The notes beneath the pieces were generated by a model. That model worked only from the letters and a program-made list of their open reading frames with translations, did no database searches and was not told the origin of the DNA. From Candidatus Gastranaerophilales bacterium (GTDB taxonomy: Bacteria; Cyanobacteriota; Vampirovibrionia; Gastranaerophilales; Gastranaerophilaceae): 32,349 bases of DNA. Location of the stretch: the NCBI GenBank assembly GCA_944323195.1, contig CALURR010000012.1, positions 1 through 32,349 of the forward strand. The letters are read 5' to 3'. Below, one piece after another: positions 1 to 7,194 of the stretch (the first letter of the stretch is position 1; every line of letters begins with the position of its first letter). A program made the translations under genes and the position numbers.

Positions 1-180
1 CTTTCCAATTTGTTTTTGTTTTTTTTTATTTTGTTTTGTTTTTTTTGGATATTTTCTTCCTTATTACTGCCTTTTTTGTATTTATCCTTTATTTTTGTTA
101 ATCGTTTTTTTTTTTTTGAACTTTAGCTTTTTAATTAAAATGTTAAAAAAAATTTACAAAAATATAAGATTTTAGTAAAA
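1..180. other. T-rich low-complexity intergenic stretch
   Basis: The plus strand is dominated by runs of T with few other bases. The minus strand has a Lys-rich open frame (about 164 down to 1) without an ATG, GTG or usable TTG start, so I do not call a gene. No hairpin terminator was recognised. It could be the untranslated flank of a gene lying outside the window. Confidence 0.4.
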
Positions 181-209
181 TTGACAATATTCATATATTG
201 TAATATTCT
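181..209 (+). promoter_or_regulatory. Promoter and palindromic operator of the arsR-manC unit
   Basis: TTGACA at 181-186 and TATTCT at 204-209 are separated by 17 bp. A perfect inverted repeat, ACAATAT-TCAT-ATATTGT, lies at 184-201, between and partly over the two boxes. ArsR-family repressors classically bind such dyads over the promoter, so autoregulation by the adjacent gene is likely (inference). The -10 ends 6 nt before the ATG at 216 and there is no Shine-Dalgarno sequence, so the transcript is probably leaderless. Confidence 0.65.
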
Positions 210-215
210 GATAGT

Positions 216-497
216 ATGAAAAGCGAAAACATTAATATAGATGAATATTGCGCTATTTTTAAGGCGTTGGCACATCCTACGAGGCTTATTATTGCATATA
301 ATTTAATGCAAAAAAAAGAATGTAATGTTACAAAAATGAGTGAATGTTTAAAAATTCCTCAACCTACCGTTTCTCAACATTTGACTGTTTTGAAAAACGC
401 AAGAGTTTTGAGCTGTAATAGAAATGGCAATCAGATTTGTTATAAAGTGGAAAATCCTAAAGTAATTAAAATTTTAAAACAACTAAAAGAAGGGTAA
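216..497 (+). CDS. ArsR/SmtB-family winged-helix transcriptional regulator
   Basis: This 93-residue protein has the size and fold of a single-domain ArsR repressor. The opening FKALAHPTRLIIAYNL (about 15-30) is the typical first helix pair, and PQPTVSQHLTVLKNARVL (48-65) is the recognition helix. The beta-wing follows at about 66-77. The ELCVCDL metal site of ArsR is only partly kept: Cys36 aligns with its first Cys, but the second is missing. Cys12, Cys44, Cys67 and Cys75 are also present, so a thiol or metal sensor remains possible, with unknown inducer. It is followed one base later by manC, so the two are almost surely co-transcribed, an unusual pairing. An 18-bp palindrome in its promoter suggests self-repression. 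No SD precedes the ATG. Confidence 0.88.
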   Translation: MKSENINIDEYCAIFKALAHPTRLIIAYNLMQKKECNVTKMSECLKIPQPTVSQHLTVLKNARVLSCNRNGNQICYKVENPKVIKILKQLKEG

Positions 498-498
498 G

Positions 499-1887
499 AT
501 GAAATCAATAATTTTAGCAGGAGGAAGTGGCAGCCGTTTGTGGCCATTATCAAGAGAGGAATACCCAAAACAATTATTATCTTTTGATGAAAAAGAGAGT
601 TTATTACAAAAAACATTTAAAAGACTGGAGTCTTTTTGTGTTGCGTCTGAAATAGTTACAATAACAAATATTAAACATTATTCTGATATAAAGCTTCAAT
701 TAAATTCAATAGATAAAAACAATGTTGTTTTGGCTGAACCTTTAGGGAAAAATACGGCTCCTGCAATAGCTTCTGTTCTGGAGTATTTTTCTCAAAAATA
801 CGATAAAGATGATATTGTTTTAATTGTTCCATCTGATCATTTAATAATAAATACCCAAAAATTTAGCGATACAGTAAAACAAGCAGAAGAATTGGCGCAA
901 GATGGGTATATAGTTACATTTGGGATTAAGCCAACTTATCCTGAAACAGGTTATGGTTATATAAAAACCACAGATAAACTATTAAATGGTTATAAAGTCG
1001 AAAAATTCGTTGAAAAGCCTGATTTGAATACTGCAAAAGAATATTTAAAAACCAATAAATATTATTGGAATGGCGGTATATTCATGGGTAAGATTTCAAC
1101 TTTTATGATGGAATTTGAAAAATATGCATCTGATATTTATTTAAATACAAAAAATCTCGATTTTTCAAAGAAAAATACTATTGAATATTCTATTTATGAA
1201 AATATGCCATCAATTTCAATCGATTATGCCATAATGGAAAAATCAGACAAAATTGCTCTTGTTGAGCTTCAATCAGATTGGAATGATCTGGGTTCATGGC
1301 AGGCATTGTATAATGTGAAAGAAAAAGATGAAAATGGCAATGTGTTAAGTGGAAAAGTTGTAGTTGATGATGTAAAAAATTCTTTTATTTATTCTCAAAA
1401 AGAAATAGTAGCGGTTTCAGGGCTTGAAAATGTTATTTTAGTTGAAACAGAAGATGCTATTATGGCATGTAAGCTTGATAAATCTCAAAATGTTAAAAAT
1501 CTTTATGAGAAATTAAAAGAAAAAGAAAGCGACACAACAAAATTACATAAAACCGTATTTCGTCCTTGGGGTTATTATACTTGCATGAACAGGGGAAATG
1601 GATATTTGACAAAAACAATTTGTGTTATGCCTCATCATAAACTATCTGTTCAATCTCATAATCATAGGTCTGAACACTGGGTTGTATTGGAAGGAAGCGC
1701 ATTTGTTTTGTTGGATGGAAAAGAATATATTTTAAACAGCGGTGATAGTATTGATATTCCAATAAAGGCAATTCATTCTTTGCAAAATCATACAAATGAA
1801 GAATTAAAGATAATTGAAGTTCAGAAAGGTGATTATATATCAGAAGATGATATAACAAGATATGAGGATAGTTACGGTAGAATTTAG
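499..1887 (+). CDS. manC: Mannose-1-phosphate guanylyltransferase / mannose-6-phosphate isomerase
   Basis: This is a bifunctional type II PMI-GMP enzyme of 462 residues, the usual length. The N-terminal nucleotidyltransferase domain carries LAGGSGSRLWPLSREEYPKQ (6-25), the pyrophosphorylase signature, and FVEKP (170-174) of the sugar-phosphate site. The C-terminal cupin isomerase domain has RPWGYY (355-360) and a metal-site segment with His387, His389, Glu392 and His393 (about 382-401). It makes GDP-mannose from mannose-1-phosphate and GTP and can interconvert fructose-6-P and mannose-6-P, feeding LPS or exopolysaccharide synthesis in the cytoplasm. The start is one base after the regulator's stop, with AAGGG as a modest SD inside that gene. 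Its stop lies one base from the stop of the convergent repeat-protein gene. Confidence 0.93.
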   Translation: MKSIILAGGSGSRLWPLSREEYPKQLLSFDEKESLLQKTFKRLESFCVASEIVTITNIKHYSDIKLQLNSIDKNNVVLAEPLGKNTAPAIASVLEYFSQKYDKDDIVLIVPSDHLIINTQKFSDTVKQAEELAQDGYIVTFGIKPTYPETGYGYIKTTDKLLNGYKVEKFVEKPDLNTAKEYLKTNKYYWNGGIFMGKISTFMMEFEKYASDIYLNTKNLDFSKKNTIEYSIYENMPSISIDYAIMEKSDKIALVELQSDWNDLGSWQALYNVKEKDENGNVLSGKVVVDDVKNSFIYSQKEIVAVSGLENVILVETEDAIMACKLDKSQNVKNLYEKLKEKESDTTKLHKTVFRPWGYYTCMNRGNGYLTKTICVMPHHKLSVQSHNHRSEHWVVLEGSAFVLLDGKEYILNSGDSIDIPIKAIHSLQNHTNEELKIIEVQKGDYISEDDITRYEDSYGRI

Positions 1888-1888
1888 A

Positions 1889-3286
1889 TTAATTGTTTGC
1901 TGCAATTAAATTAACAAGCTGTACAATTTTCATGAAATTTGAAGTATTCATTGGTATAAATAGGTTGTCGAATTTTATAGCACCGTTTATTTGACCCAGT
2001 TTTCCAATATTTTTTAGGTGTGAATTTTCAAAGTAAGCGTCACCACCTATGCTTTCAAGTTCTGATAAGGTTGTTAGTGCTGAATTTTCAAAGTGTGCAT
2101 CAAGACCTATGCTTTTTAGTTTTCCAAGAGTTTTTAGTTTTGTATATTCAAAATATGCGCTTTCTCCAATTGTTTCAAGTTTTGAAAGGTTTGTTACTTT
2201 TGAATTTTTAAGCATAGCGCTGCCGCCAATTGCTTTCAAATTTCCAAGAGAGGTTATTTTGGAGCCGCCAAACCATGCACTTTTTCCAATAAAATAAAGA
2301 TTTCCTAAATCTTTTATTTCCGAATTTGTAAAGAATGCTGCACCTGTTATAAGGTTTAATTTGCCAAGACTTGTCATATGGGAGTTTAGGAAAATAGCAT
2401 CTCCCATAATTTCTTTTAATTCTCCGAGATTTATTACTTTTGAGTTTTCAAAGTGCGCATTTCCGTGTATAATTTGGAGTTTATCCAAATTTGCAACTCT
2501 TGAATTGCAAAACCAAGCATTTCCGCCAATGCTTTCAAGTTTATTAAGACGTGTTATGTTGGAGTTTGTAAAACGTGCATCTTTTCCTATGCTTTTTAGA
2601 TTTTCAAGATTAAAAATTCTTGAGTCATTAAAATCAACACTGCCTCCGATGTGCTCGAGTTCTTTTGTTGAAGGCATTTTGGTGTGTTTAAAATTGGCAT
2701 CACCTTTGATTATTCTAAGTTTACCTAAATCTATGATTTTTGAGTTTTCAAAATCAGCATTAGCGCCAATTGTAGCTAAATTATTTAAAGATGAAATTTT
2801 GGAATTTTTAAAATTAGCATTTTTTCCAATTGAATTTAATTTTCCTAAATTAATTATTTTTGAATAGCTGAAATCTGCGCTACCATTGATTGTTTCAAGG
2901 TTTTCAAGAGTTATTAAATCAGAATTTTTAAAATCCGCATCTCCTTCAATGGATTTAACATTTTTAAACAGCTCGTTTTCATCTATACCCATTTTATTGA
3001 AGGTTGTAGTTCTGTTGGGTTGCCTATATTCTTTTAAGATTAATTTATTATCTTTATCCAGTTTTGTTTCTATACCTATTGATTCAAAAATTTGTTTTGC
3101 TTCTTGTACACTTATTTCTTTTTTTGAAATAGTTTGCGGATTAAAATAAATTAATTCAGCGCCAAAAAGAATGTTGTTACTTTTAGATAAATCATAAGGA
3201 ATACCTTGATTAACAACATTTGGCTTAAAATGTGTAATTTGGTTGTTTAAAACTATGTTATATTTTGAAGCAATATTAATTTTCAT
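1889..3286 (-). CDS. Solenoid protein of sixteen 20-residue repeats (LRR / receptor-L-like)
   Basis: I do not know its function. Residues 111-430 are sixteen tandem repeats of exactly 20 residues without a single insertion or deletion. The consensus is roughly KSIGGNAxFENSKITNLGKL, with a half repeat after residue 430. The spaced Leu/Ile, the Gly-Gly turn and the Asn-Ser pair resemble bacterial 20-residue leucine-rich repeats and receptor-L-type repeats, so a long curved or beta-helical solenoid is expected, usually a binding surface. Residues 1-110 are non-repetitive and show no signal peptide or membrane segment; the C-terminal cap is about 25 residues. The gene lies 65 bp downstream of an EF-hand gene on the same strand. 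Its ATG sits in a long inverted repeat and has no SD. Confidence 0.75.
   Translation of the reverse strand: MKINIASKYNIVLNNQITHFKPNVVNQGIPYDLSKSNNILFGAELIYFNPQTISKKEISVQEAKQIFESIGIETKLDKDNKLILKEYRQPNRTTTFNKMGIDENELFKNVKSIEGDADFKNSDLITLENLETINGSADFSYSKIINLGKLNSIGKNANFKNSKISSLNNLATIGANADFENSKIIDLGKLRIIKGDANFKHTKMPSTKELEHIGGSVDFNDSRIFNLENLKSIGKDARFTNSNITRLNKLESIGGNAWFCNSRVANLDKLQIIHGNAHFENSKVINLGELKEIMGDAIFLNSHMTSLGKLNLITGAAFFTNSEIKDLGNLYFIGKSAWFGGSKITSLGNLKAIGGSAMLKNSKVTNLSKLETIGESAYFEYTKLKTLGKLKSIGLDAHFENSALTTLSELESIGGDAYFENSHLKNIGKLGQINGAIKFDNLFIPMNTSNFMKIVQLVNLIAANN
1997..2956 (-). repeat. Coding tandem repeat, 16 x 60 bp
   Basis: The 20-residue protein repeats are encoded by diverged 60-bp units in perfect register (codons 111-430). 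The 60-bp period also keeps antisense frames open, which explains several long shadow reading frames on the plus strand. The copies have diverged, so this is an old array rather than a recent slippage product. Confidence 0.85.
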
Positions 3287-3329
3287 TTTAGCGTTTACTT
3301 TTTGTTGTATTTATTTAAAACGCTAAAAT
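3285..3329 (-). promoter_or_regulatory. 12-bp inverted repeat over the start of the repeat-protein gene
   Basis: ATTTTAGCGTTT at 3285-3296 and its exact complement AAACGCTAAAAT at 3318-3329 are separated by 21 bp. The start codon (3284-3286) is entered by the proximal arm. In a minus-strand RNA this folds into a 12-bp stem that ends on the AUG. It has no U-tract, so it is not a standard terminator for the upstream EF-hand gene. Translational control or a protein-binding dyad are both possible. Confidence 0.55.
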
Positions 3330-3351
3330 AAATTATTTTGTTAGAAGAAAA

Positions 3352-3873
3352 TTAAATTTTGCCATCTATTTTTAAATCAGGTTTTTGTTCTTCTTTTTGA
3401 TTGTATGCGCTGATGGCTTTTTTTAATTTAACATCTTTTGTATTTTCTGTTTTTTCTTCTTGTGTTGCGTTGTTTGTTTGATTGTATTTTTCTTCGTAGT
3501 AATCCAGATATTCTTGAAAGCTTACTTCCTTGTTTTCATTATTTTCATCATGGATTGATAAATTTTCTTTATTTTCTTCTTCACTAAATTCTTGGGGGTT
3601 ATTTTTTTTGATGTCTTCTTTTATTTCTGCTGCGGTTTTAGACAGCAGAATTGTTGTAAGCAATTTTAATCTGCCATCTCCATCGATAGAATTTTCCTCG
3701 CAATATTGATTGAATTCATCTAATGTGATAGCACCATCGTTATCGTAGTCCATTGACTTTATGTAGCCGGTATCATTTTTTCTCAATAGAACAACATTCC
3801 CTGATTTGTTCGCTTGATTGAGAGAAATTGAATCAACCTCCGGCATGTTGTTGGAGGAGATGTTTGAAAGCAT
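3352..3873 (-). CDS. EF-hand domain protein
   Basis: This 173-residue protein has a canonical calcium-binding loop, DYDNDGAITLDE, at 42-53, with acidic residues at positions 1, 3, 5 and 12 and Gly at 6. A second acidic patch, DGDG, follows near 64-67. A degenerate loop at about 110-125 (ENNENKEVSFQE) is followed by a Tyr-rich helix. The tail is rich in Lys and Glu. There is no signal peptide or membrane segment, so the location is uncertain. A clear SD (AAGGAT) supports the ATG. It is followed by the 20-residue-repeat gene on the same strand, possibly one operon. Calcium binding is expected from the loop; the biological role is unknown. A second EF-hand protein lies at 9438-10235. Confidence 0.72.
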   Translation of the reverse strand: MLSNISSNNMPEVDSISLNQANKSGNVVLLRKNDTGYIKSMDYDNDGAITLDEFNQYCEENSIDGDGRLKLLTTILLSKTAAEIKEDIKKNNPQEFSEEENKENLSIHDENNENKEVSFQEYLDYYEEKYNQTNNATQEEKTENTKDVKLKKAISAYNQKEEQKPDLKIDGKI

Positions 3874-3917
3874 AAAATATCCTTATTTTATTTGCCCATG
3901 GATATAGTACCCATAAA

Positions 3918-4832
3918 TTAGTCTTTATTATCAAAATTATTGAAATAAGATTTAATTTTTTTCCTTAAAATTGACAATGATACACCAAAAAGGACTAAAA
4001 TTACTCCAAAAATAATTTTTAAACTCAAGTTTTGATTAAATAACACAACTCCAAAAAATAAAGCAGTTATTGGTTCAAGCGACCCTAAAAGAGCCGTTTT
4101 TGTTGCGCCGATTAGCTTTATAGATAAAGTTATAGTTTCAATTGAGATTATGGTTGGGATAATTGCTAATCCTATGGCGCAAAGCCATAAAAAAGGAGTG
4201 TTTATTATTTGTAATTCTGTGCAAAATTTTAGATTGAAAATGTATAACAAAAGACCAAAAAGCATTATATAAAAACTTAAAATATCTGATTTTATATGTT
4301 TTATTGATTTTATATTTTTTACTCCAACAATATAAAGTGCGTATAATAATGCTGATAATAATACGATTAATATTCCTTTAGGGCTTATTGAGGTGTTGTT
4401 GGGACCTTTATATAAAAGAGATATTCCAATTGTTGTTAAAATTAAAGATAAAATTGTTGTTTTATTTATTTTTTCTTTAAAAAATAAATGCATTATAAAA
4501 GCGACTATAACAGGGTAGATGAATAATATCGTACATGCAATTCCTGCGTCAATATATTTAAATGACATAAAAAGTGCTAAAGATGATCCTGAAAACAAAA
4601 ACCCTAATATAAATAAAGGCAAAATAGATTTTTTTGGTATTTTCAGTGATTTTTTATTTATTAATTTTATCCAAAAGGCATATATTAAAACAGCTATTGT
4701 GTATCTGTAAAATAAAACTGAATTAACTCCAATATTACCTAAATATAAATAAAGAGCAAATAATGGATTTGTGCCATAGCTAATGGCAGCAATAGTTCCA
4801 TATATTATTCCTTTTTTGTTTCTGTTTATCAA
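3918..4832 (-). CDS. EamA-family (DMT superfamily) transporter
   Basis: This 304-residue protein is almost entirely hydrophobic, with about ten membrane segments arranged as two EamA halves; the first begins KKGIIYGTIAAISYGTNPLF (6-25). The second-half signature LGSLEPITALFFGVVLFNQ (about 246-264) is typical. EamA proteins export amino acids or other metabolites, or take up small molecules; the substrate cannot be read from sequence. The Lys/Asn-rich C-terminus should be cytoplasmic. The start is TTG at 4832: no ATG lies near, and the family N-terminus fits here. A perfect TATAAT box ends 7 nt before this TTG, suggesting a leaderless or nearly leaderless transcript. It is divergent from the MCE gene, with a 95-bp shared control region. 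Confidence 0.87.
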   Translation of the reverse strand: MINRNKKGIIYGTIAAISYGTNPLFALYLYLGNIGVNSVLFYRYTIAVLIYAFWIKLINKKSLKIPKKSILPLFILGFLFSGSSLALFMSFKYIDAGIACTILFIYPVIVAFIMHLFFKEKINKTTILSLILTTIGISLLYKGPNNTSISPKGILIVLLSALLYALYIVGVKNIKSIKHIKSDILSFYIMLFGLLLYIFNLKFCTELQIINTPFLWLCAIGLAIIPTIISIETITLSIKLIGATKTALLGSLEPITALFFGVVLFNQNLSLKIIFGVILVLFGVSLSILRKKIKSYFNNFDNKD

Positions 4833-4839
4833 TTTTAAA

Positions 4840-4845
4840 ATTATA
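4840..4845 (-). promoter_or_regulatory. -10 element of the EamA gene
   Basis: On the minus strand the sequence reads TATAAT, ending 7 nt before the TTG start at 4832. No good -35 and no SD are visible. Confidence 0.45.
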
Positions 4846-4914
4846 TTAACTACTTTTTAATTATAGCTAAAATTATAGCCTAGGTTGCTAATTTTTTATT
4901 TTTAAAATTTAAAA

Positions 4915-4920
4915 TATCAT
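4915..4920 (+). promoter_or_regulatory. -10 element of the MCE gene
   Basis: TATCAT ends 7 nt before the ATG at 4928, and no SD lies between. An overlapping alternative, TAAAAT at 4910-4915, would pair with TTGCTA (4885-4890) at a 19-bp spacing. Either choice gives a leader of only a few nucleotides or none. Confidence 0.4.
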
Positions 4921-4927
4921 TTGGATT

Positions 4928-5773
4928 ATGAAAAAATATTTAATTATAACAGTTTTATTGATTTTAGTTTGTTGTGGATTTTATATTTATAAACTCACAA
5001 CCTATACCTATATTAGTGCCAAGTTTGCCGAATTGCGCCCAATTCATCAAAAATTACCGGTTTATTATAAGGGAATAAAGATTGGAAAGGCAAGAGAACA
5101 TATACATTCAAAAGATTTTAATCATACCTTGATAAATATTGTTTTGTATCCAAAAAATCTTATGATTCCAAGTAATTCAGAAGTTTTGTTGAAAAAAGAA
5201 AAAAATAAAGATAAATATTGTGATTTTCTTGAATTAATTTATCCTAAAAATCCTTCTAAATTAATGATAGCAAACGGTGCAGTTTTAGAAGGTAAGGCGA
5301 CAGTAGATATTGAAACATATATGGCGAGTCAAAAAATAGAAGATTTAGAAACTATTAAAGAAAATTTATTTAAAAGTTCTCAGGAATTGGCTAAAACAGT
5401 TGAAGAAGTTGAACAAATGTTTGAAATTATAAATTCTACTTTAAGCAGTGTTTCGCCAAATATAGAAAATACAACAAAAAATGTTAGTGATATGACAAAA
5501 AAGGTAAATGATTCAATAGATGAGCAATCTTTAGAAAATGCTGTATCAAATATTGAAGCATCAACAAAAAACATTAATGATTTAACTTTAAGCTTGAATA
5601 ATGTATCTGATGGCGTTAATGATATTATTCCAAAAACAGGTGAAACAGTGGATGAAATTAATGGAATAACAAGCAATGTTAATGCTATAACTTGTGGAGT
5701 TAGAAAAACTCTAAGAAAAAGATTTGGCGGTTTAAGGCTCATTTTTGGTCAGGTTATAGATGAATGCAATTAA
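4928..5773 (+). CDS. MCE/MlaD-domain lipid-transport protein
   Basis: This 281-residue protein has one N-terminal membrane anchor (about 4-22) and then an MCE domain. The segment FAELRPIHQKLPVYYKGIKI (33-52) is the typical MCE/MlaD opening, including the conserved 'VYYKGIKIG' strand. After about residue 125 comes a long, Asn/Ser/Thr-rich helical region (about 130-260) that is probably coiled coil, as in longer MCE proteins that form periplasmic tunnels or bridges. MCE proteins hexamerise and carry phospholipids or other hydrophobic substrates between membranes. No MlaE permease or MlaF ATPase lies nearby, so partners must be elsewhere. The 3' end overlaps the convergent aldolase gene by 20 bp. 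No SD; see the -10 just upstream. Confidence 0.82.
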   Translation: MKKYLIITVLLILVCCGFYIYKLTTYTYISAKFAELRPIHQKLPVYYKGIKIGKAREHIHSKDFNHTLINIVLYPKNLMIPSNSEVLLKKEKNKDKYCDFLELIYPKNPSKLMIANGAVLEGKATVDIETYMASQKIEDLETIKENLFKSSQELAKTVEEVEQMFEIINSTLSSVSPNIENTTKNVSDMTKKVNDSIDEQSLENAVSNIEASTKNINDLTLSLNNVSDGVNDIIPKTGETVDEINGITSNVNAITCGVRKTLRKRFGGLRLIFGQVIDECN

Positions 5774-6725
5774 GATTAAAAGATGTTCTTTTGCTTTTAG
5801 GAATATTTTTTAAAATCGAATTTATTTTATCCGGAGATAGATTTTTTTGTGCTAAAAATTTTGCATAATCAGGATGACATTCGTATATAGCAGCCAAGTA
5901 AAATGGCATTGTTGCTCCCCAAGGTGTTTTGTTATAAATAGGTTCAATTTCTTCTCTTATAGCTTTTAGGATAGATAAAATATTGTAGTTTGAGTTAAAA
6001 TTATCATTTAGATATTTGGCTAGTAACTCGCTTTGGATATTTCCTGCTCCCCTTCCCATTCCAAAAATGCTTGTGTCTATAATTAAACTTCTTTCTTTTG
6101 TTAAATCAATCAAGGTTTGTGCGTTTAAAAAGGCTAAGCCTAAATTGTCATGAGCATGGAAACCCAGATTTATATTCTTATTTAAATGATAGTCTATCAA
6201 TAAATATAATTTTTTAATTGAATTTTTATTAAGCATTCCTAAAGTGTCAACTATGGTCATTGCGTAAGGGTTTATGTCATTTATGTCTTTAATTAGTTCG
6301 CATAATTCATCGGTTGAATATTTATTTATATAGGTTGGGTTAATAAATACTTTAAAGTTGTTTTGGGTTAATTTTTTGCAATATAAAAGTGCTTCTTTTT
6401 TGTTTTCTTTTTTGAAAATTACTCTTATATTTTTAATTGGAGAATTTTTTATTATTTCGTCAGATGGAAATTTTGAATATTCAACCATTAAACACAGTTT
6501 TTCTTTTGGAAAATTTGATGCAATTTTATTTATGTCATAAAAATTGTCAAAAAGAGCAGTTTGATTATCTTTTTTTTCTTTTGTTAAAAATCCTAATTCA
6601 ATAAAATCGATATTTGAGCCTAAAAGGAGATTTAATACTGTTTCAACTTGATGGGTTTCAAAACTCCATTCGTTAATGTAGCCGCCATCTCTTAGTGTGC
6701 AATCAAGAATTTTTATGTTTTTCAT
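5754..6725 (-). CDS. HMGL-like (DRE-TIM metallolyase) aldolase
   Basis: This 323-residue protein belongs to the pyruvate-carboxyltransferase/HMG-CoA-lyase-like TIM-barrel family, close to 4-hydroxy-2-oxovalerate aldolases. ILDCTLRDGGYINEW (6-20) is the catalytic Arg-Asp strand. GFHAHDNLG (188-196) gives metal-binding His190 and His192, and GMGRGAGN (222-229) is the conserved glycine loop. Such stand-alone 'aldolase catalytic domain' proteins often occur beside surface-sugar genes; the substrate is unknown. I chose the ATG at 6725 over an upstream TTG at 6761 because that TTG is the first base of a TTGACT -35 box, and the matching -10 ends 7 nt before the ATG. There is no biotin or CoA-type extension, so it is not a decarboxylase alpha subunit. 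Confidence 0.83.
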   Translation of the reverse strand: MKNIKILDCTLRDGGYINEWSFETHQVETVLNLLLGSNIDFIELGFLTKEKKDNQTALFDNFYDINKIASNFPKEKLCLMVEYSKFPSDEIIKNSPIKNIRVIFKKENKKEALLYCKKLTQNNFKVFINPTYINKYSTDELCELIKDINDINPYAMTIVDTLGMLNKNSIKKLYLLIDYHLNKNINLGFHAHDNLGLAFLNAQTLIDLTKERSLIIDTSIFGMGRGAGNIQSELLAKYLNDNFNSNYNILSILKAIREEIEPIYNKTPWGATMPFYLAAIYECHPDYAKFLAQKNLSPDKINSILKNIPKSKRTSFNLNCIHL

Positions 6726-6732
6726 ATATCTT

Positions 6733-6761
6733 ATCTTATTTAATAATGTTTTTTTAGTCAA
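6733..6761 (-). promoter_or_regulatory. Promoter of the aldolase gene
   Basis: On the minus strand, TTGACT (6761-6756) and TAAGAT (6738-6733) have a 17-bp spacer. The -10 ends 7 nt before the ATG at 6725, predicting a leaderless mRNA. It decides the start, because the longer reading frame would begin inside the -35 box. Confidence 0.6.
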
Positions 6762-6833
6762 AAGTTTATTTTAATCTTGTGGGGGATTTATTTTTTATTT
6801 AAATATTTTAAAAAATAAAAAAAAGGAGGAAAG

Positions 6834-7151
6834 ATGGATTTTCATAAGGTTTTAGAATTAAAAAAGATTATAAATTACAAAAAAGATTGCGTTTCTGTTG
6901 AAAAATTATTAGAAAATGGTGATTTTAAAGCAATGCTTTTAGCTATGGAAAAAGAGCAAGTTTTAAATGAACATATATCTGAAGTTGACGCTTTTATATA
7001 TGTTTTAGAGGGTGAAATAGAATTTAACATTAAACTTGAAGAAACTAAAAAATTTGATATTTCAAAAGGTGAATTTTTTGCCTTCCATGCACAAGAAAGA
7101 CATTTTCTTACTGCAAAGAAAGATTCAAAAGCACTAGTTATCAGAATTTAA
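6834..7151 (+). CDS. Small cupin-domain protein
   Basis: A single-domain cupin of 105 residues. EKEQVLNEHISEVDAFIYVL (about 39-58) and GEIEF form the first cupin motif, with His46 and Glu49 as likely metal ligands. KGEFFAFHAQERHFLTA (about 80-96) forms the second, with His86 or His91. Proteins of this type bind a metal and act as small sensors, isomerases or dioxygenase relatives; no substrate can be assigned. A very strong SD, AAAGGAGGAAAG, precedes the ATG. It is divergent from the aldolase gene and is followed 43 bp later by a gene with its own promoter, so it may stand alone. Confidence 0.75.
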   Translation: MDFHKVLELKKIINYKKDCVSVEKLLENGDFKAMLLAMEKEQVLNEHISEVDAFIYVLEGEIEFNIKLEETKKFDISKGEFFAFHAQERHFLTAKKDSKALVIRI

Positions 7152-7160
7152 AAACAGGCA

Positions 7161-7188
7161 TTTACAATTTAAAAATTTATAATATATT
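7161..7188 (+). promoter_or_regulatory. Promoter of the secreted-protein / OadG-like unit
   Basis: TTTACA (7161-7166) and TATATT (7183-7188) have a 16-bp spacer. The -10 ends 6 nt before the ATG at 7195 and there is no SD. An overlapping TATAAT at 7178-7183 would start RNA about 5 nt earlier. Confidence 0.5.
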
Positions 7189-7194
7189 AATGGT

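Noticed and set aside
1-164. Lys-rich open frame on the minus strand at the window edge
   Set aside because: It is low complexity, has no start codon or SD, and its length is explained by the poly-T composition.
1997-2956. Regularly spaced repeats that could suggest a CRISPR array
   Set aside because: The period is 60 bp in frame, copies are diverged, and there is no repeat/unique-spacer alternation and no cas gene.
2020-3149. Several long open frames on the plus strand opposite the solenoid gene
   Set aside because: They are antisense shadows kept open by the 60-bp coding period; they have no SD and give repetitive Phe/Ser-rich products.
5754-6725. Aldolase as the missing OadA subunit for the OadG-like protein
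   Set aside because: It lacks the OadA-type length and biotin domain and is more like 4-hydroxy-2-oxovalerate aldolases; it is also on the opposite strand.
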